Source of the DNA: Sorghum bicolor
Taxonomy: Eukaryota; Streptophyta; Magnoliopsida; Poales; Poaceae
Assembly: GCF_000003195.3 (NCBI RefSeq)
Contig: NC_012870.2
Span: forward strand, 38,903,491-38,967,490
Direction of reading: 5' to 3'
Length of the DNA: 64,000 nucleotides
This document shows, piece after piece, positions 11,130-21,460 of the stretch. How positions within the stretch are numbered: the stretch's first letter is position 1; each line of letters begins with the position of its first letter. The notes under the pieces were generated by a model, which saw only the letters and a list, made by a program, of their open reading frames with translations, did no database searches and was not told the origin of the DNA. Made by a program: the position numbers and the translations under genes.

Positions 11130-13103
11130 ATGAGCGGTTTCCAATTGCCGTCAAACTTCGTTGAAGATCCTGAGCAACTGTTGAGGAGAACTAGACGTCG
11201 TCAAGTTCCACCTCAAAGGTTCATCTCGAACCTGAATCCGTTAGAGGAAGGAGTATCTGCACCGGTTATCAAAGAAGCTATGGCCCAGAAGACCATCTCT
11301 GAGTACTCTGCGCCGTCGGCTGACAATGTCGCCACGGGTCCGCAGCTTAACTTGGGGGATGCGACTTTTGAGTTGAAGCCTGCGCTTATCAATATGGTGC
11401 AAGCCAATCCCTTTTGTGGAAAGCCACACGAGGATGCCAATGCCCATCTCCAACACTTCTTGGAGGTGTGCGGCACCTTCACCATCAAGAATGTCGCCGC
11501 AGACGCCATCCGTCTTCGCCTCTTCCCATTCTCGTTATTGGGGAAGGCGAAGCAATGGTTCTACGCCAACAAGGGTGAAGTGACCACGTGGGAGAGGTGC
11601 GCCAATGCATTTCTCAAGAAGTTCTTTCCGATGGGCAAGACCAGCGCCCTTCGTGGAAAGATTTCCAGCTTCCAACAGCAAGCGGATGAGACGATTCCCG
11701 AAGCATGGGAACGTCTGCAGGAGTACATTCGCGCCTGTCCTCATCATGGGATAGAGGAGTGGCTCCTAATCCAAGGTTTCTACCATGGCCTGACCGGTTT
11801 GGCCCGTAGTCACCTTGATGCTGCCGCTGGAGGAGCATTCTTGCAACACAATGTCAAGGATGCCAAGGACCTCATTGAAAAATGGTTATAAACCAAGGAT
11901 GGAATGAGGAACGCCTCCAACCCAAGAGAAGAGGTGTCCATGCCTTGAATGAGGTGGACATGCTCTCTGCTAAGATGGACCTCTTAATGAAGAAGATGGA
12001 AGAAAGTTCCAAGCAAGAGACCATTCAACCTTACGCCACTGCACGGGCCATTGAATCTGATTCATGGTGCGAAGTGTGCGGAGGAGATGATCATTCGGGA
12101 AACAATTGTCCCGAAACAAAGGAGGAAGTGAGCTTCATCAACAACAACAACAATGGGTACCGGCCCCAACAACAGCAATGGAACTCGCGCCCCTTCTACC
12201 AAGGTAATCAAGGTAATGGTTACAATCAAAATTTCAATAATTCTTTTGGTAACCAACCTTCTCTTAGAGATCTTGTCTTAGGCCAATCTAAAATCAATGA
12301 TAGCATTAACAAGAAAATGATGGCTAATGATAAGATCCTTGAAAACTTAAGTGAAATGTTGGATAGCTTTAACTCTGCTATGAAAAATCAGTTGAGCTTT
12401 AACAAAATGCTAGAAACACAATTAGCTCAATTAGCAGCAGCTGTCCCATCCTTCGAGCAAGGTAAGATCCCAGGGAAACCTGAGGACCCAATTGAAGGAG
12501 TTAAACTAGTTACTACGAGGTTCGGTAAGCCTCCGGTACAATCCAACTGGAGCTATCTTCTGGATTCGCCCTTCATCACCAAGAAAGACGACCCAGGCCT
12601 GCCGACCATCACCTGTGAGATCGGACCGCAAATCTTCCACAATGCCTTCTGCGACCTTGGATCGGGTGTCAACATCATGGCCAAGGTAACTTATGATAAT
12701 TTGCTAGGGGGGGCCTTTGCACCCCACATTTGTTCGTTTGCAGATGGTGGATATGGGATCCAATAATGATGTCTCGATCATCTTGGGAAGGCCATTCCTC
12801 AACACGGTCAATGCAGTCATCTATGTGGGGTCTGGCCAGATTCACCTCCAATTCCCAGGATGGAAGGTAAAATGTCCATTCAATGGTTATAAAGCTAACA
12901 TGCAGGTGAAGGACAAAGAACCTCCGACTAAGCCTCGCCACATCCGACGCCGAAGGGACAAGAGAGGTAAGTCGGCCAAAAGGGCCGAAAAGAAAGAAGA
13001 GGAACCCGCTGAACCAAAAATCAATACCAAGCAAGTATGGCGGGAGAAAGAGGTGCAATCAAGGTTCACGTCTCCGGGACCATCTGATGCACCCGAAGAA
13101 TGA
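11130..13103 (+). pseudogene. Gag-protease of element G, two frameshifts
   Basis: The ATG at 11130 opens MSGFQLPSNFVEDPEQ. The capsid domain follows (LINMVQANPFCGK, HLQHFLEVCGTF, AKQWFYANK, FPMGKTSALRGKI). A one-base loss in an A-run near 11877-11882 ends the first frame at 11891. The second frame continues with the knuckle CEVCGGDDHSGNNC and an Asn/Gln-rich stretch, then the retropepsin site CDLGSGVNIM. A one-base gain in a G7 run near 12709-12715 shifts frame again, into IILGRPFLNTVNAVIY. Against element I, about 30 residues are missing between RLQM and VDMGSN, and the first of the two protease domains of I is absent. A basic tail ends at 13103. No RT follows. Confidence 0.88.
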
Positions 13104-14197
13104 ACAAGATGGAGAGGTCCTGCTCTACGGACCTAAAACATGGAGCCCTTGCTGATAAGGTAAATCAGTAGTTATCCCATATTTATTTTCTGCATTTCAA
13201 TTTCTACTATTCACTTTTCAATTGCATTCTTACTTTGAATTTTGCATATCTTATTTCGACAAAATGTTTAGCCATAATAAATAAAATCTTGAGAATAACT
13301 TGTCATAAAAATTTGAGCTGCTGGAGCTCCCAAAGGGAGGTCGCCCGACCCCACCTTGGGGCCCACTTCACCACATTTCAACCTTGCTAGTCATAGAGGT
13401 TCCAACCCAGCACTTGGATGCTCTGGGAGCTCCAATGTGGGGGTCGGCCGACCCCCATATTGGCCCCACTTGCCTCCTGCTGGCCACCATTTGAATCACA
13501 ATGGAGTCCTATGCTTGTAACACTAGCTAAAGTTTGAAAAAGAGTGGTCCCTTGATCCTTTACTTTAGTCATAAGATGCTCCTTTCATCTTTGATTCTTT
13601 TGGGACCACTCCACTAGCTTAAATTCTGCAAAGTGGTCACCTAGGCATGCTTGAGTGCTCCCATGGTCCATAGGAATCACTTTAGACATGTCTCCACTTT
13701 TGCCATTCATCTTTTACCTTTCACAAAGCACTAAAACAGGGAATCTCAGAAACAATTTGAAAACTTTTGGTCCACACCTAGCCTTTACTTTTCTGGACAA
13801 TCAATGACACAATGTTTAAAGTGGAGGAGGGGCTAGGATGGGGGTCGGCCGACCCCCATTTTGGACCATCTCTGCAAAATCTTGAAAGCATGCAGAATGG
13901 TTCCCTGTATAAAGCTAAGTTCAAATTCAAAGTGCTTCTAGGGGGGGTCGGCCGACCCCTATATTGTGGGTCCACTACTTGCCCTTCTCCCCCTATAAAT
14001 ACCACAGCATTGTGAGCTCAACTCCACACCCAAAACCACCAGAACCATTTCGAGCTCACAATCCTTTCTCTTCTCTCTTTGTTACAAGCCATTTCTCAAG
14101 TTTAGTTTAGAAATAGTCATCAAAACAAAAACCCAAAAAGATTCCCCTTGCATAGTAGTAGTAGTAGGAGCTTGGTTTGCCTCACTTGTGTAGGAGG
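13104..14197 (+). promoter_or_regulatory. Internal spacer of G with four palindromes and a TATA box before ORF2
   Basis: No ORF is supported here. It holds GGTCGCCCGACC at 13339-13350, GGGGGTCGGCCGACCCCC at 13439-13456 and 13840-13857, and GGGGTCGGCCGACCCC at 13944-13959. A TATA box, CCTATAAATACC, sits at 13994-14000, about 35 bp after the last palindrome, followed by a C/A/T-rich leader up to the ORF2 ATG at 14198. This looks like a separate promoter for ORF2. The palindrome core contains GCCGAC, the core of plant DRE/CRT sites, on both strands. That link is an inference. Confidence 0.6.
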
Positions 14198-15553
14198 ATG
14201 AAGAAGCATATCTTCGGCAAGTTCAAGAAAGCAAAGGGTGAGAGCTCTTCTCAAGGCTCTCACCATGCTCATGGAAGGGAGGAAGAAGAAGGTTACCATG
14301 GGATGGTACCCTACGAGCCTCCATCAAGGATGAGAGAGCCCGAGAGCGGCCTCATGTTAAGCCAAGAAGAGTTGCAAAGGTACTACATCATCCGAGAGGG
14401 TCTCTTCCTACACACTAGCATCATCGATCCGGACCTTTTGGCCCGCACAGGTATGGATGTTGAATTCGATAAGGTGTTTAGAGCAATTGGTTGGAGTAGT
14501 TTTTGGCAAGTGCCTGAATTTGGAAAAGAATTGCTTGCTAAGGAATTTCTATGCACCCTAAAACTCACAAATAATGGAATATCTTTTCGCATGTGTGAGC
14601 AAGAACATCAATTAAATTGGAGTTTGCTAAACACTGCTTTAGGGTGTGAACATGAATGTGAACTTGATCTAGATCATGCCACTAGAATGTTCGATAAATT
14701 TAGATTCTGGAAAGCAATTTCTGGCTCTAATGATTGTTCAAATCCTACTCCCATTGAAATCCATAATCCAACCTTGCGCTTTCTTCACTTCTGGATCATG
14801 TGCACTCTATATCCTGGCATGGGAACTGATACTTTAATTGATGATGAACTTAAAATTCTCTATGCCATGGTTAGTAAAATCAAGGTCTCCCCTGTGAAAC
14901 TGCTAGTGAACTATTGGCTTAACTCTATTGAGTATGGGAAGCCCATCTATTTCACATCCTTTATTACTCGAATAGCCGATACTTTTGGATTACTTGAATC
15001 ACATTATTTTGAAGACATTGGCTATGTTAGAGGAGTGGTAGATGAGAACTTCTTTATCAATGCTAACATGCTCATAAGAAATCCAAATGGTGAACTTAAA
15101 ATGATTTATCCGGGCTATACAACCGAAATTCCTCTCCCATGTGCGAGGCGCCGGTTGTATGGGGTCCGCACACTTACCATTAGACTAGCCCAAGTGGCAA
15201 GTCCAGATATTGCAGGGACACGCAGGGTGACAAGAAGGATGATGCAAGCCGCCCAGATGGAGCAAGGAGGATCCTCGCACCATGACGTTGAAGAGGGCGA
15301 TGAAGCGATGTCAGTGGATGCTTCAGACTCCATGGGTGTACCTCCACAACGCACTCCACGCCCAAGGGACAGGGCTAGGCGTCACCAGCCCACAGGTATG
15401 GACAGTCTCATTAATGACATGGGCGAATTGCAGATTGGGCAAGAAGCAACATTGCAACTGGCGTTACAAAACGGCCAACATATCCGACGTGTGCGAGAGG
15501 AAGACGCACAACGCTGGGCTGGATGGTACCAGAATTTCCCGCCACCACAGTGA
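14198..15553 (+). CDS. ORF2 of element G: Athila-ORF1-like protein (451 aa)
   Basis: It is intact from ATG 14198 to TGA 15551-15553. The N-terminus is basic (MKKHIFGKFKKAKG), possibly nuclear-targeting, then His/Glu-rich. The middle has the pattern seen in proteins I associate with the Athila ORF1 family of plant retrotransposons: FDKVFRAIGWSSFWQV, ELLAKEFLCTL, LNWSLLNTALGCEHE, FLHFWIMCTLYPG. The C-terminal third is rich in Arg, Gln and acidic residues (DVEEGDEAMSVDASDSMG) and looks disordered. In classical Athila elements an env-like ORF sits after pol; here the ORF sits after gag-protease because pol is missing. I see no signal peptide or clear membrane segment. Function is unknown. An open frame in a young element suggests recent selection or simply youth. 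Confidence 0.75.
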   Translation: MKKHIFGKFKKAKGESSSQGSHHAHGREEEEGYHGMVPYEPPSRMREPESGLMLSQEELQRYYIIREGLFLHTSIIDPDLLARTGMDVEFDKVFRAIGWSSFWQVPEFGKELLAKEFLCTLKLTNNGISFRMCEQEHQLNWSLLNTALGCEHECELDLDHATRMFDKFRFWKAISGSNDCSNPTPIEIHNPTLRFLHFWIMCTLYPGMGTDTLIDDELKILYAMVSKIKVSPVKLLVNYWLNSIEYGKPIYFTSFITRIADTFGLLESHYFEDIGYVRGVVDENFFINANMLIRNPNGELKMIYPGYTTEIPLPCARRRLYGVRTLTIRLAQVASPDIAGTRRVTRRMMQAAQMEQGGSSHHDVEEGDEAMSVDASDSMGVPPQRTPRPRDRARRHQPTGMDSLINDMGELQIGQEATLQLALQNGQHIRRVREEDAQRWAGWYQNFPPPQ

Positions 15554-15563
15554 GCGAAGATCT

Positions 15564-15599
15564 AGCTTGGGGGAGATCCTCTCCCCCACTAAGGTAAGT
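15564..15599 (+). promoter_or_regulatory. Internal polypurine-like tract, hairpin and donor-like site after ORF2 of G
   Basis: AGCTTGGGGGAGA at 15564-15576 copies the core of the true polypurine tract (16935-16949). TGGGGGAGA (15568-15576), loop TCC, TCTCCCCCA (15580-15588) is a perfect 9-bp stem. AAG|GTAAGT follows at 15592-15599. A similar tract lies after the last ORF of element I. Confidence 0.55.
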
Positions 15600-16911
15600 A
15601 TTCTATCCTATTTATTTTCATGCATTTTATCATTCTTACTTAAAAAAAAAATAAATATTTATTAGCATTTCCCTTTAGCATATATGCTTCATGTATGCTT
15701 ATATCCCTCATGGAAATGATGACTAGTTGCTTGTTAATGTTTCTCTAGTACCTAGTATACAACTTAGTATTTCTCTAAGTATGGATCACTTAGCTCACTT
15801 AAACTGCCATGAACCTAAAAACTTTGTGGGTTGCAAGTGCTAGAACTAAGTCTAAGTTGTTGTGGGACATGAGATAGTAAGACAAGAGCTACTATAATAT
15901 TTTTCTAAGCATGCATGATTATCAGAGATTTATTCTTAAAATGATCAAAACCTTAATTGTTCCTCAATGGTGATGAATTCCTACCACAGCCATATCTACT
16001 TTACATAATTGCAATCTTTCCACATAAGCTATTTGCTTTGTGTTGAGTGTCGTCAAGTCTTGTTGACCCTTGTTAAGAGACTTTTCATGCTCCTAAGATC
16101 AAGATCACGTACACACCACATATATATATGCTGCTCCTACACTGGAAGTACGCAACCACATGTATTTCGCATCCACTAAATAGGTTGATCCATACTCTAA
16201 ATGTTAGAACATCTCTCTAAGCATTATTTGGTAAATGAGACATCAAAAGGCTAGGCAAAATGAAATAAAAAGATGGACATATGCAAGTCCACAGAAAAAG
16301 AAAATTGAGCACATGAAAGCTCATATATATATATATAAAAAAAAAGAGAAAAAAAAAGCTAGCCATGTCTCAATACATAGAGAGTCTATCAAATAAAGGA
16401 GCAACCTAGTCCACCATATATCACACTTGCACATCTTGATCTGGGAGTATGACACTTCTCTTCAAGGATCCGAGCTTTGACTTCGCAATATATGCAAAGT
16501 AAGTATGCTATCTCCTTTCATCCCTACCTTGAACTCCACATAAGCCTTTTAGAAATAGGATGAAATAGAGAAGGCAACTCTTACCATATGCCTTGGTGAG
16601 GAATCATACACCATTTGAGTGACATGAGAGAACCATAAGAGGAACATTTAAGCTTTCTTTTGAAAATATCACAAAACCTCTGATATGAAACTTGCTAAGA
16701 ATGAGAAAGTTAGTGCTCAAGTCAAACTGTTCTGTCTCTCAACCACCTAAGACAAAGGAAAAGCCATAAGCCCCATAAGGGACTAAGGTAATAGGGGTAA
16801 GTTTACATAGCTAAATTTTTCATGCAAAGAGAAGAACTTTGTTGTACACATGGTACTCTTGAAATGTGAACATAGTAACAATACCTGATCCACCGAGGCT
16901 AAGTTTGATTG
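15600..16911 (+). other. Non-coding 3' region of element G
   Basis: No ORF is supported. The sequence is AT-rich and includes a short (TA)n run near 16322-16338 followed by A-rich sequence. Nothing else is recognised apart from its position between ORF2 and the 3' end signals. Confidence 0.7.
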
Positions 16912-16949
16912 TTTGCTCGGGACGAGCAAAGGTTAAGCTTGGGGGATCT
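16912..16949 (+). promoter_or_regulatory. Hairpin and polypurine tract before the G 3' LTR
   Basis: TTTGCTCG (16912-16919), loop GGA, CGAGCAAA (16923-16930) is an 8-bp perfect stem. Four bases later the polypurine tract AAGCTTGGGGGATCT (16935-16949) abuts the LTR start at 16950. Element I has the same order with a 6-bp stem. Confidence 0.85.
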
Positions 16950-18534
16950 TGTTGACGGTGGATATACCATAGAAATCCACATACAAAACACCGTCAACAT
17001 GCCTCGGTTGCAAGGGGAAATGACATGACATGAACATATTTTATCCATAACTAGTTCCACTTGTACTCTTAGCTTGTTTATGCAGGAACAACAAATTCAA
17101 GACATTATTTGACAAAGCCAACATCAGAATCATCAAGAGGAGATCGAGGGGACAACAGGTGACACCCTGGGCCCACAGGGAGGGGGTCGCCCGACCCCAC
17201 TTTGGTGGGACCCAGGTGTGCCACCTAGTCCACCGACATAAGGGACCCCTGTGGACACTGCTGGTGGGCCCAGAGGCCCAGAAGTGGGGTCGCCCGACCC
17301 CACATCAAAGGCGGTTCCAGGGTCGGTGGCCTCCCACCGACCTTCCCCACATGTCCCACATGTTGATTTGCCCCTGCCGTTGATCAAATGGTGGTTGTGA
17401 GGTCGGTTTGATCCAAGGGTGGAGAGAAGATGTCACGCGGATCGATGACGTGGCGATGGAGTAACCCCTACTCCATCTCCCTCTATAAAAGGCAGCCTCC
17501 ACCCTTCATTTCAAGTGTGCAATTCCAAGGCCAAGTGCATTACAAGTTCCAAGCATACAAGTAGAGTAGTAGTTAGTCTAGAGTGGGAGTTAGAGTCGAG
17601 TCGAGCGAAGCTCGGGGTCTCCGGAGTCGTCTTCTGGAGAGTCTGGTATAGCTCTTGTACCTTTCTACTTTTGTAAGACTTTCCTTTTATTAATATATTA
17701 TTCTTACTTTACTTTACTGAGTTCTTACTTAGTGCAAGTCTTTTAGTCTTGTTGTGCATTTACTTTAGTAATATAGTTGTCTTAGTGAAGTTAGTGACCT
17801 GTAACCACTCCTATGTGTGCATCATCGTCCTATCTTGTATAGGAGCTCTAGCTAGCTGCAACTAGTTAGAGTTGTAGGATTAAGTGTGAGCGTGGTGCTC
17901 ATACTTAAGATTACCTTTGATTACCGCTGGCTTGAACGGAAAGTAGGAGCGCACTCCCTAGTAGGTGACAGATCGTGGGCGGCATTAGGTTCTCCTCACG
18001 TACAGGCTAGTTCTTAAAAGGTAAGGCGTCCATAAGCCCAATAGTCGCTTTCGGTAAGGGGTTAGGTGAAAAACCTTCTAAGCGTCTTACCAGCTCGGCT
18101 ATCCCTCGCACACAGTTAGTAAGGCTCTAGCGTAGTTAAGGCAATTATCTATTAAAGTAAGTCACAGAAGTCAAGTTAGATACATAGGAGTCCTTTACTC
18201 ACTCGTTGTCCTCCCACCTAGCTAACTCTACCATTTACCTTTAGCATAGGACCTTGGATTCACCACTACCCTTCCTATTCGTTATTTACCACCCTTATTC
18301 ACTAGTTGATACTAGACAACTCAAGGAATCTCATTCCCCTTTTTGTTAAACACACTTAGCCGCTTTCCCTTGGGAAAATATAAATTACGATACCTTGGAA
18401 TACTCCTTGGTGAAGTGCTACAGCGGTACATTCTGTGCGCTTGCGGAATTATCCAATAGTAAATAGAGTTACCCTACCAGGGCACTTCTGGCGCCGTCGC
18501 CGATATCGGGTGGTTGCGTTAAGAAGTGTCAACA
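16950..18534 (+). repeat. 3' LTR of element G (1585 bp)
   Basis: It matches 9402-10986 with about seven substitutions, counted by eye. TATA box at 17484-17490. It ends GTGTCAACA and is followed by the duplicated target TGGAG (18535-18539). Confidence 0.95.
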
Positions 18535-20055
18535 TGGAGCCGAAGTCACAGATGAACTTCCTGTAGTAGCCGACAAGCCCCAAGAAGTCTCGCACCCCGC
18601 GAAGAGATCGTGGTGTCGGCCACGAGGTGACAGCGGCCACCTTGTCGCTGTCTATGGTGACCCCGGCAGCAGAGATGACGTGGCCGAGGTAGGCGACGGA
18701 GAGGGCCCCAAAGGAGCACTTCGACCGCTTCAAGAAGAGGTCGTGGGCACGAAGGGCGGTGAAGACGAGGCCCACGTGCTACAGGTGCTCGGACCACGAT
18801 GTGCTGTAGATCATAATATCGTCAAAAAACACCAGCACAAACCTGCGGAGAAAAGGGCAGAGCACGTCGTTCATCAATGCCTGGAATGTCGTTGGGGCGT
18901 TGGAAAGCCCAAACGGCATCACCAGGAACTCGAAGTGGCCGTGGTGGGTGCGTAACGCCGTCTTCTTGATGTCCACTAGGTGCATGGGCACCTGGTGGTA
19001 CCCGGAGCGGAGGTCGAGCTTGGTGAAGAACTTTGCGCCATGGAGCTCATCAAGGAGCTCGTCCACCACCGGGATTGCGAACTTGTCCTTGGATGTGCGG
19101 TCGTTGAGCGTGCGGTAGTCGATGCAAAAGCAACACGTCCCATCCGCCTTCTTGACGAGGAGCACGGGCGCCGAGAATGGCGAGGTACTGGCGCGAATGA
19201 TGCCCTGCTCCAGCATGGCAGTGCACTGCTACTTGAGCTCATCCTTCTGTAGCTGGGGGTACCGGTACGGCCGCACTGCCACAGGCACTGTCCCGGGCAA
19301 GAGGTGGATGCGGTGGTCGTAGGAGTGAGCTGGTGGGAGATCGTGCGGCGTGTCGAAGATGTCTGCGTGCTGAAGTAGACGCTCGTCCAGCAGCGGGCGC
19401 TGAGGGTCAGCGGTCACCGCGGTGAGAGAGCGCTGCTGCGAGGGAGCGCATGGAGCGCCCACGCACTGCCACACCGTGCGGTGCCCGCTGCGCTGAAAGG
19501 CCACCGTGAGCCCCTCGAAGTCCCAAGTGAGGGGGCCAACGCCCCTAGGAAGTCGACGCCGAGGATGATGTCGAAACATCCCAAGGCGAGGCCGATGCAG
19601 GTGATGTGGAAGGTCGTGCCGTCGTTGAGGACTAGCACGTCCCGAGCGATCCCCTCGCAAGGGAGGCGCTCGCTGCCGGCGACCGTAACGCGAAGCTGCT
19701 CGCCCCCATGTGGAGCGAGGCCCAGGCGACGCATAGCGGTCCCCTGGAGTAACGTGTGGGTGGACCCCGTGTCCAGCAGGGCGAGGAAGCGTTCACCCTT
19801 AATCGTCACTGGCAGGAGCAGGGTATGGTACGTTCAGATCCCTGCAAGAGCATGCACGGAGACAACGAGAGCACGAGCGTTAGCAGCCACATCAGCGTCC
19901 AGCTCGGCAGGGGCTGCGTCGTCGTCCGCGGCGGGGGCCTCATCTTCCTCGACAAAGTATGCCAACTCCAGGTAGAACAGTCGTGGGGAGACATGGCCAC
20001 GGACATACTGTTCATCACAGTTGTAGCATAGTCCTTGGCGGTGACGTTCCTGCAT
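18535..20055 (-). pseudogene. CCHC knuckle, protease and reverse transcriptase of element H
   Basis: Read from 20055 down: MQERHRQGLCYNCDEQ, an altered knuckle (CYNCDEQYVRGHVS, where the usual last Cys is missing). Protease has ALLDTGSTHTLLQG near 19780-19740. A frameshift lies near 19535, after GVDFLGAL. RT runs from about 19300 to 18540: [49 protein letters not shown] and the catalytic [12 protein letters not shown] codons near 19231 and 18778 interrupt one frame. It ends at the G insertion (18535) and resumes at 9401 with RNase H. Confidence 0.88.
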
Positions 20056-20060
20056 TTCGG

Positions 20061-21440
20061 CTAGCGAGAGACGTCAAAACTGTCGCGGCGGTGCTGCTGC
20101 GCTCGGGGCAGCTGGAACAGCGGCTGCTGCAGCTGGTGCTGGAACGCCCTGTGCGCTAGCAGGAACCACAGCCGCCCCTGGTGGCGTGGGGGAGGGGCCG
20201 ACCGCGGCGGTTGGTGCGCGCCACGCTGCTGCTGCGTCTGGAACAGCGCTGCTGTGGCTATTGCGCGGCTCTCGAATGCGTGGGCTAGGAACATGGCCAA
20301 CTGAAGATCGGGCAGGGCGCGCATCGCCACGTCCACCCGAATATGTTTTGGGAGGCCACCCACGAAGAGTTCCGCCTTTTGGCGCATGGAGATATCCCGG
20401 GAGTGCGCAAGGATCGTCTGGAAGCGGCCCGCGAACTCCTGGACCGTAGAGTGGAACGGTAGACGGCCCAATTCAGCCAACCGCGAGCCATAGATGGGCG
20501 GCCCGAAGCGAAGGCGGCACAGCTCTTTGAAGCGCTCCCAAGACGGCATTCCTTCATCCAACAACTGAGCATCGTACCACGTCTGAGCAGCGCCGGTGAG
20601 GTGGTACGAACCCATCCACGTGCGTTGGGACTCCGGGGTGCGCTGGCCCTAGAAAAATTGCTCGTAGTGGGTCAGCCGATTCAGCGGGTCAACCGAACCG
20701 TCGTACGTGGTGAAGTCGAGCTTGTAGCCCTTTGGTTGTAATTCGGCCGCTCTGAAAACCGCAGGCGCAGCAGCGCCGAAACCAGCAGGGGCGGGTGCCA
20801 TCGGGAACGTGGCGAACGCCGTGGGGGCGGCCGCTGGTGGAGCCGCGTCGAGTGTCGGCACCGCCCCGAGGCTGGGGCCAGAAACGAGGGTCCCGTTGAT
20901 GCCCCCATAGAGGGTGCCCGACGCGGGAACGCCCCCATGGCCGAACCCCGCAGTGATGTTGGGCAGCAGGGGAACCGTCGGGCGCGCCGGAGTGTTGGTG
21001 TAGACCGGCGGCGAGGCTCCCATCAGCCACGCTAGGAGAGGCGATGGCGAGGGGGGAAACCGGATGTCCTAGATCAGAACGTCCTCGGACAGCGCATCAG
21101 CTGGTGGAGGCAGCAGCTGCTGGGTCATCGTTGGCGGCGGCAGCAGCTGCTGGGTCATCGTTGGCGGCAGCAGCTGCTGGGTTGTCGTAGGCGTAGAATA
21201 GTGCGGTCCGAGCAGGAACGCATGGATCCAGGCAACCATCTGACCGAGGTCGAGGACCGCTGCCATCAGCTGCTCATTCGTCATGACGCCACCAGAGGAC
21301 GGCGACGTGTCGGCTGCCGGCGGTAGCGAGGGCTGCGGAAGCAAGGGGGACGTTGGGATCGCAGTCAGCGGTGCGGTGGTGGCGGGGGCCTCGGTCCCGG
21401 ACAGAGGCGGCACGGTGGTGGAGTGCAGCGGGATCGACAT
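20061..21440 (-). pseudogene. Gag of element H
   Basis: The ATG at 21440 lies just after the primer site. The first third is Pro/Thr/Ala-rich with a repeated peptide (21108-21187). The capsid part starts about 20760 (YKLDFTTYDGSVDPLNRLTHYEQFF) and includes YHLTGAAQTWYDAQL, FKELCRLRFGPP and HSTVQEFAGRFQTIL. Two TAG codons, near 21071 and 20651, break a single frame. The C-terminal Gln/Pro-rich part leads to the knuckle in the next ORF. Confidence 0.85.
21108..21187 (-). repeat. Three-copy tandem repeat in H gag
   Basis: A unit of about 27-30 bp containing GCAGCAGCTGCTGGGT occurs three times and codes TQQLLPP, separated by TM or PTM. Unit boundaries are exact enough to point to recent slippage. 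Confidence 0.8.
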
Positions 21441-21460
21441 GGCCAAGTCCGATACTAGGT

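Larger units (their letters stand above)
9402..18534 (+). mobile_element. Element G: non-autonomous Athila/Tat-branch LTR retrotransposon (9133 bp)
   Basis: 5' LTR 9402-10986, tRNA-Asp primer site 10995-11012, gag-protease 11130-13103, a second ORF 14198-15553, polypurine tract 16935-16949, 3' LTR 16950-18534. The exact target duplication TGGAG flanks it. The LTRs are both 1585 bp, and I count about seven substitutions (roughly 0.4%). At the commonly used grass rate of 1.3e-8 per site per year that is about 0.2 million years. There is no RT, RNase H or integrase anywhere inside, so it needs enzymes from a partner element. Gag and protease resemble element I. Confidence 0.92.

Noticed and set aside
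11870..11895. Programmed frameshift in G gag
   Set aside because: Element I reads through the same place without a shift, and no slippery site with a following pseudoknot is apparent.
16322..16360. (TA)n and A-rich run as a regulatory site
   Set aside because: Simple sequence, no partner in element I, no other signal.
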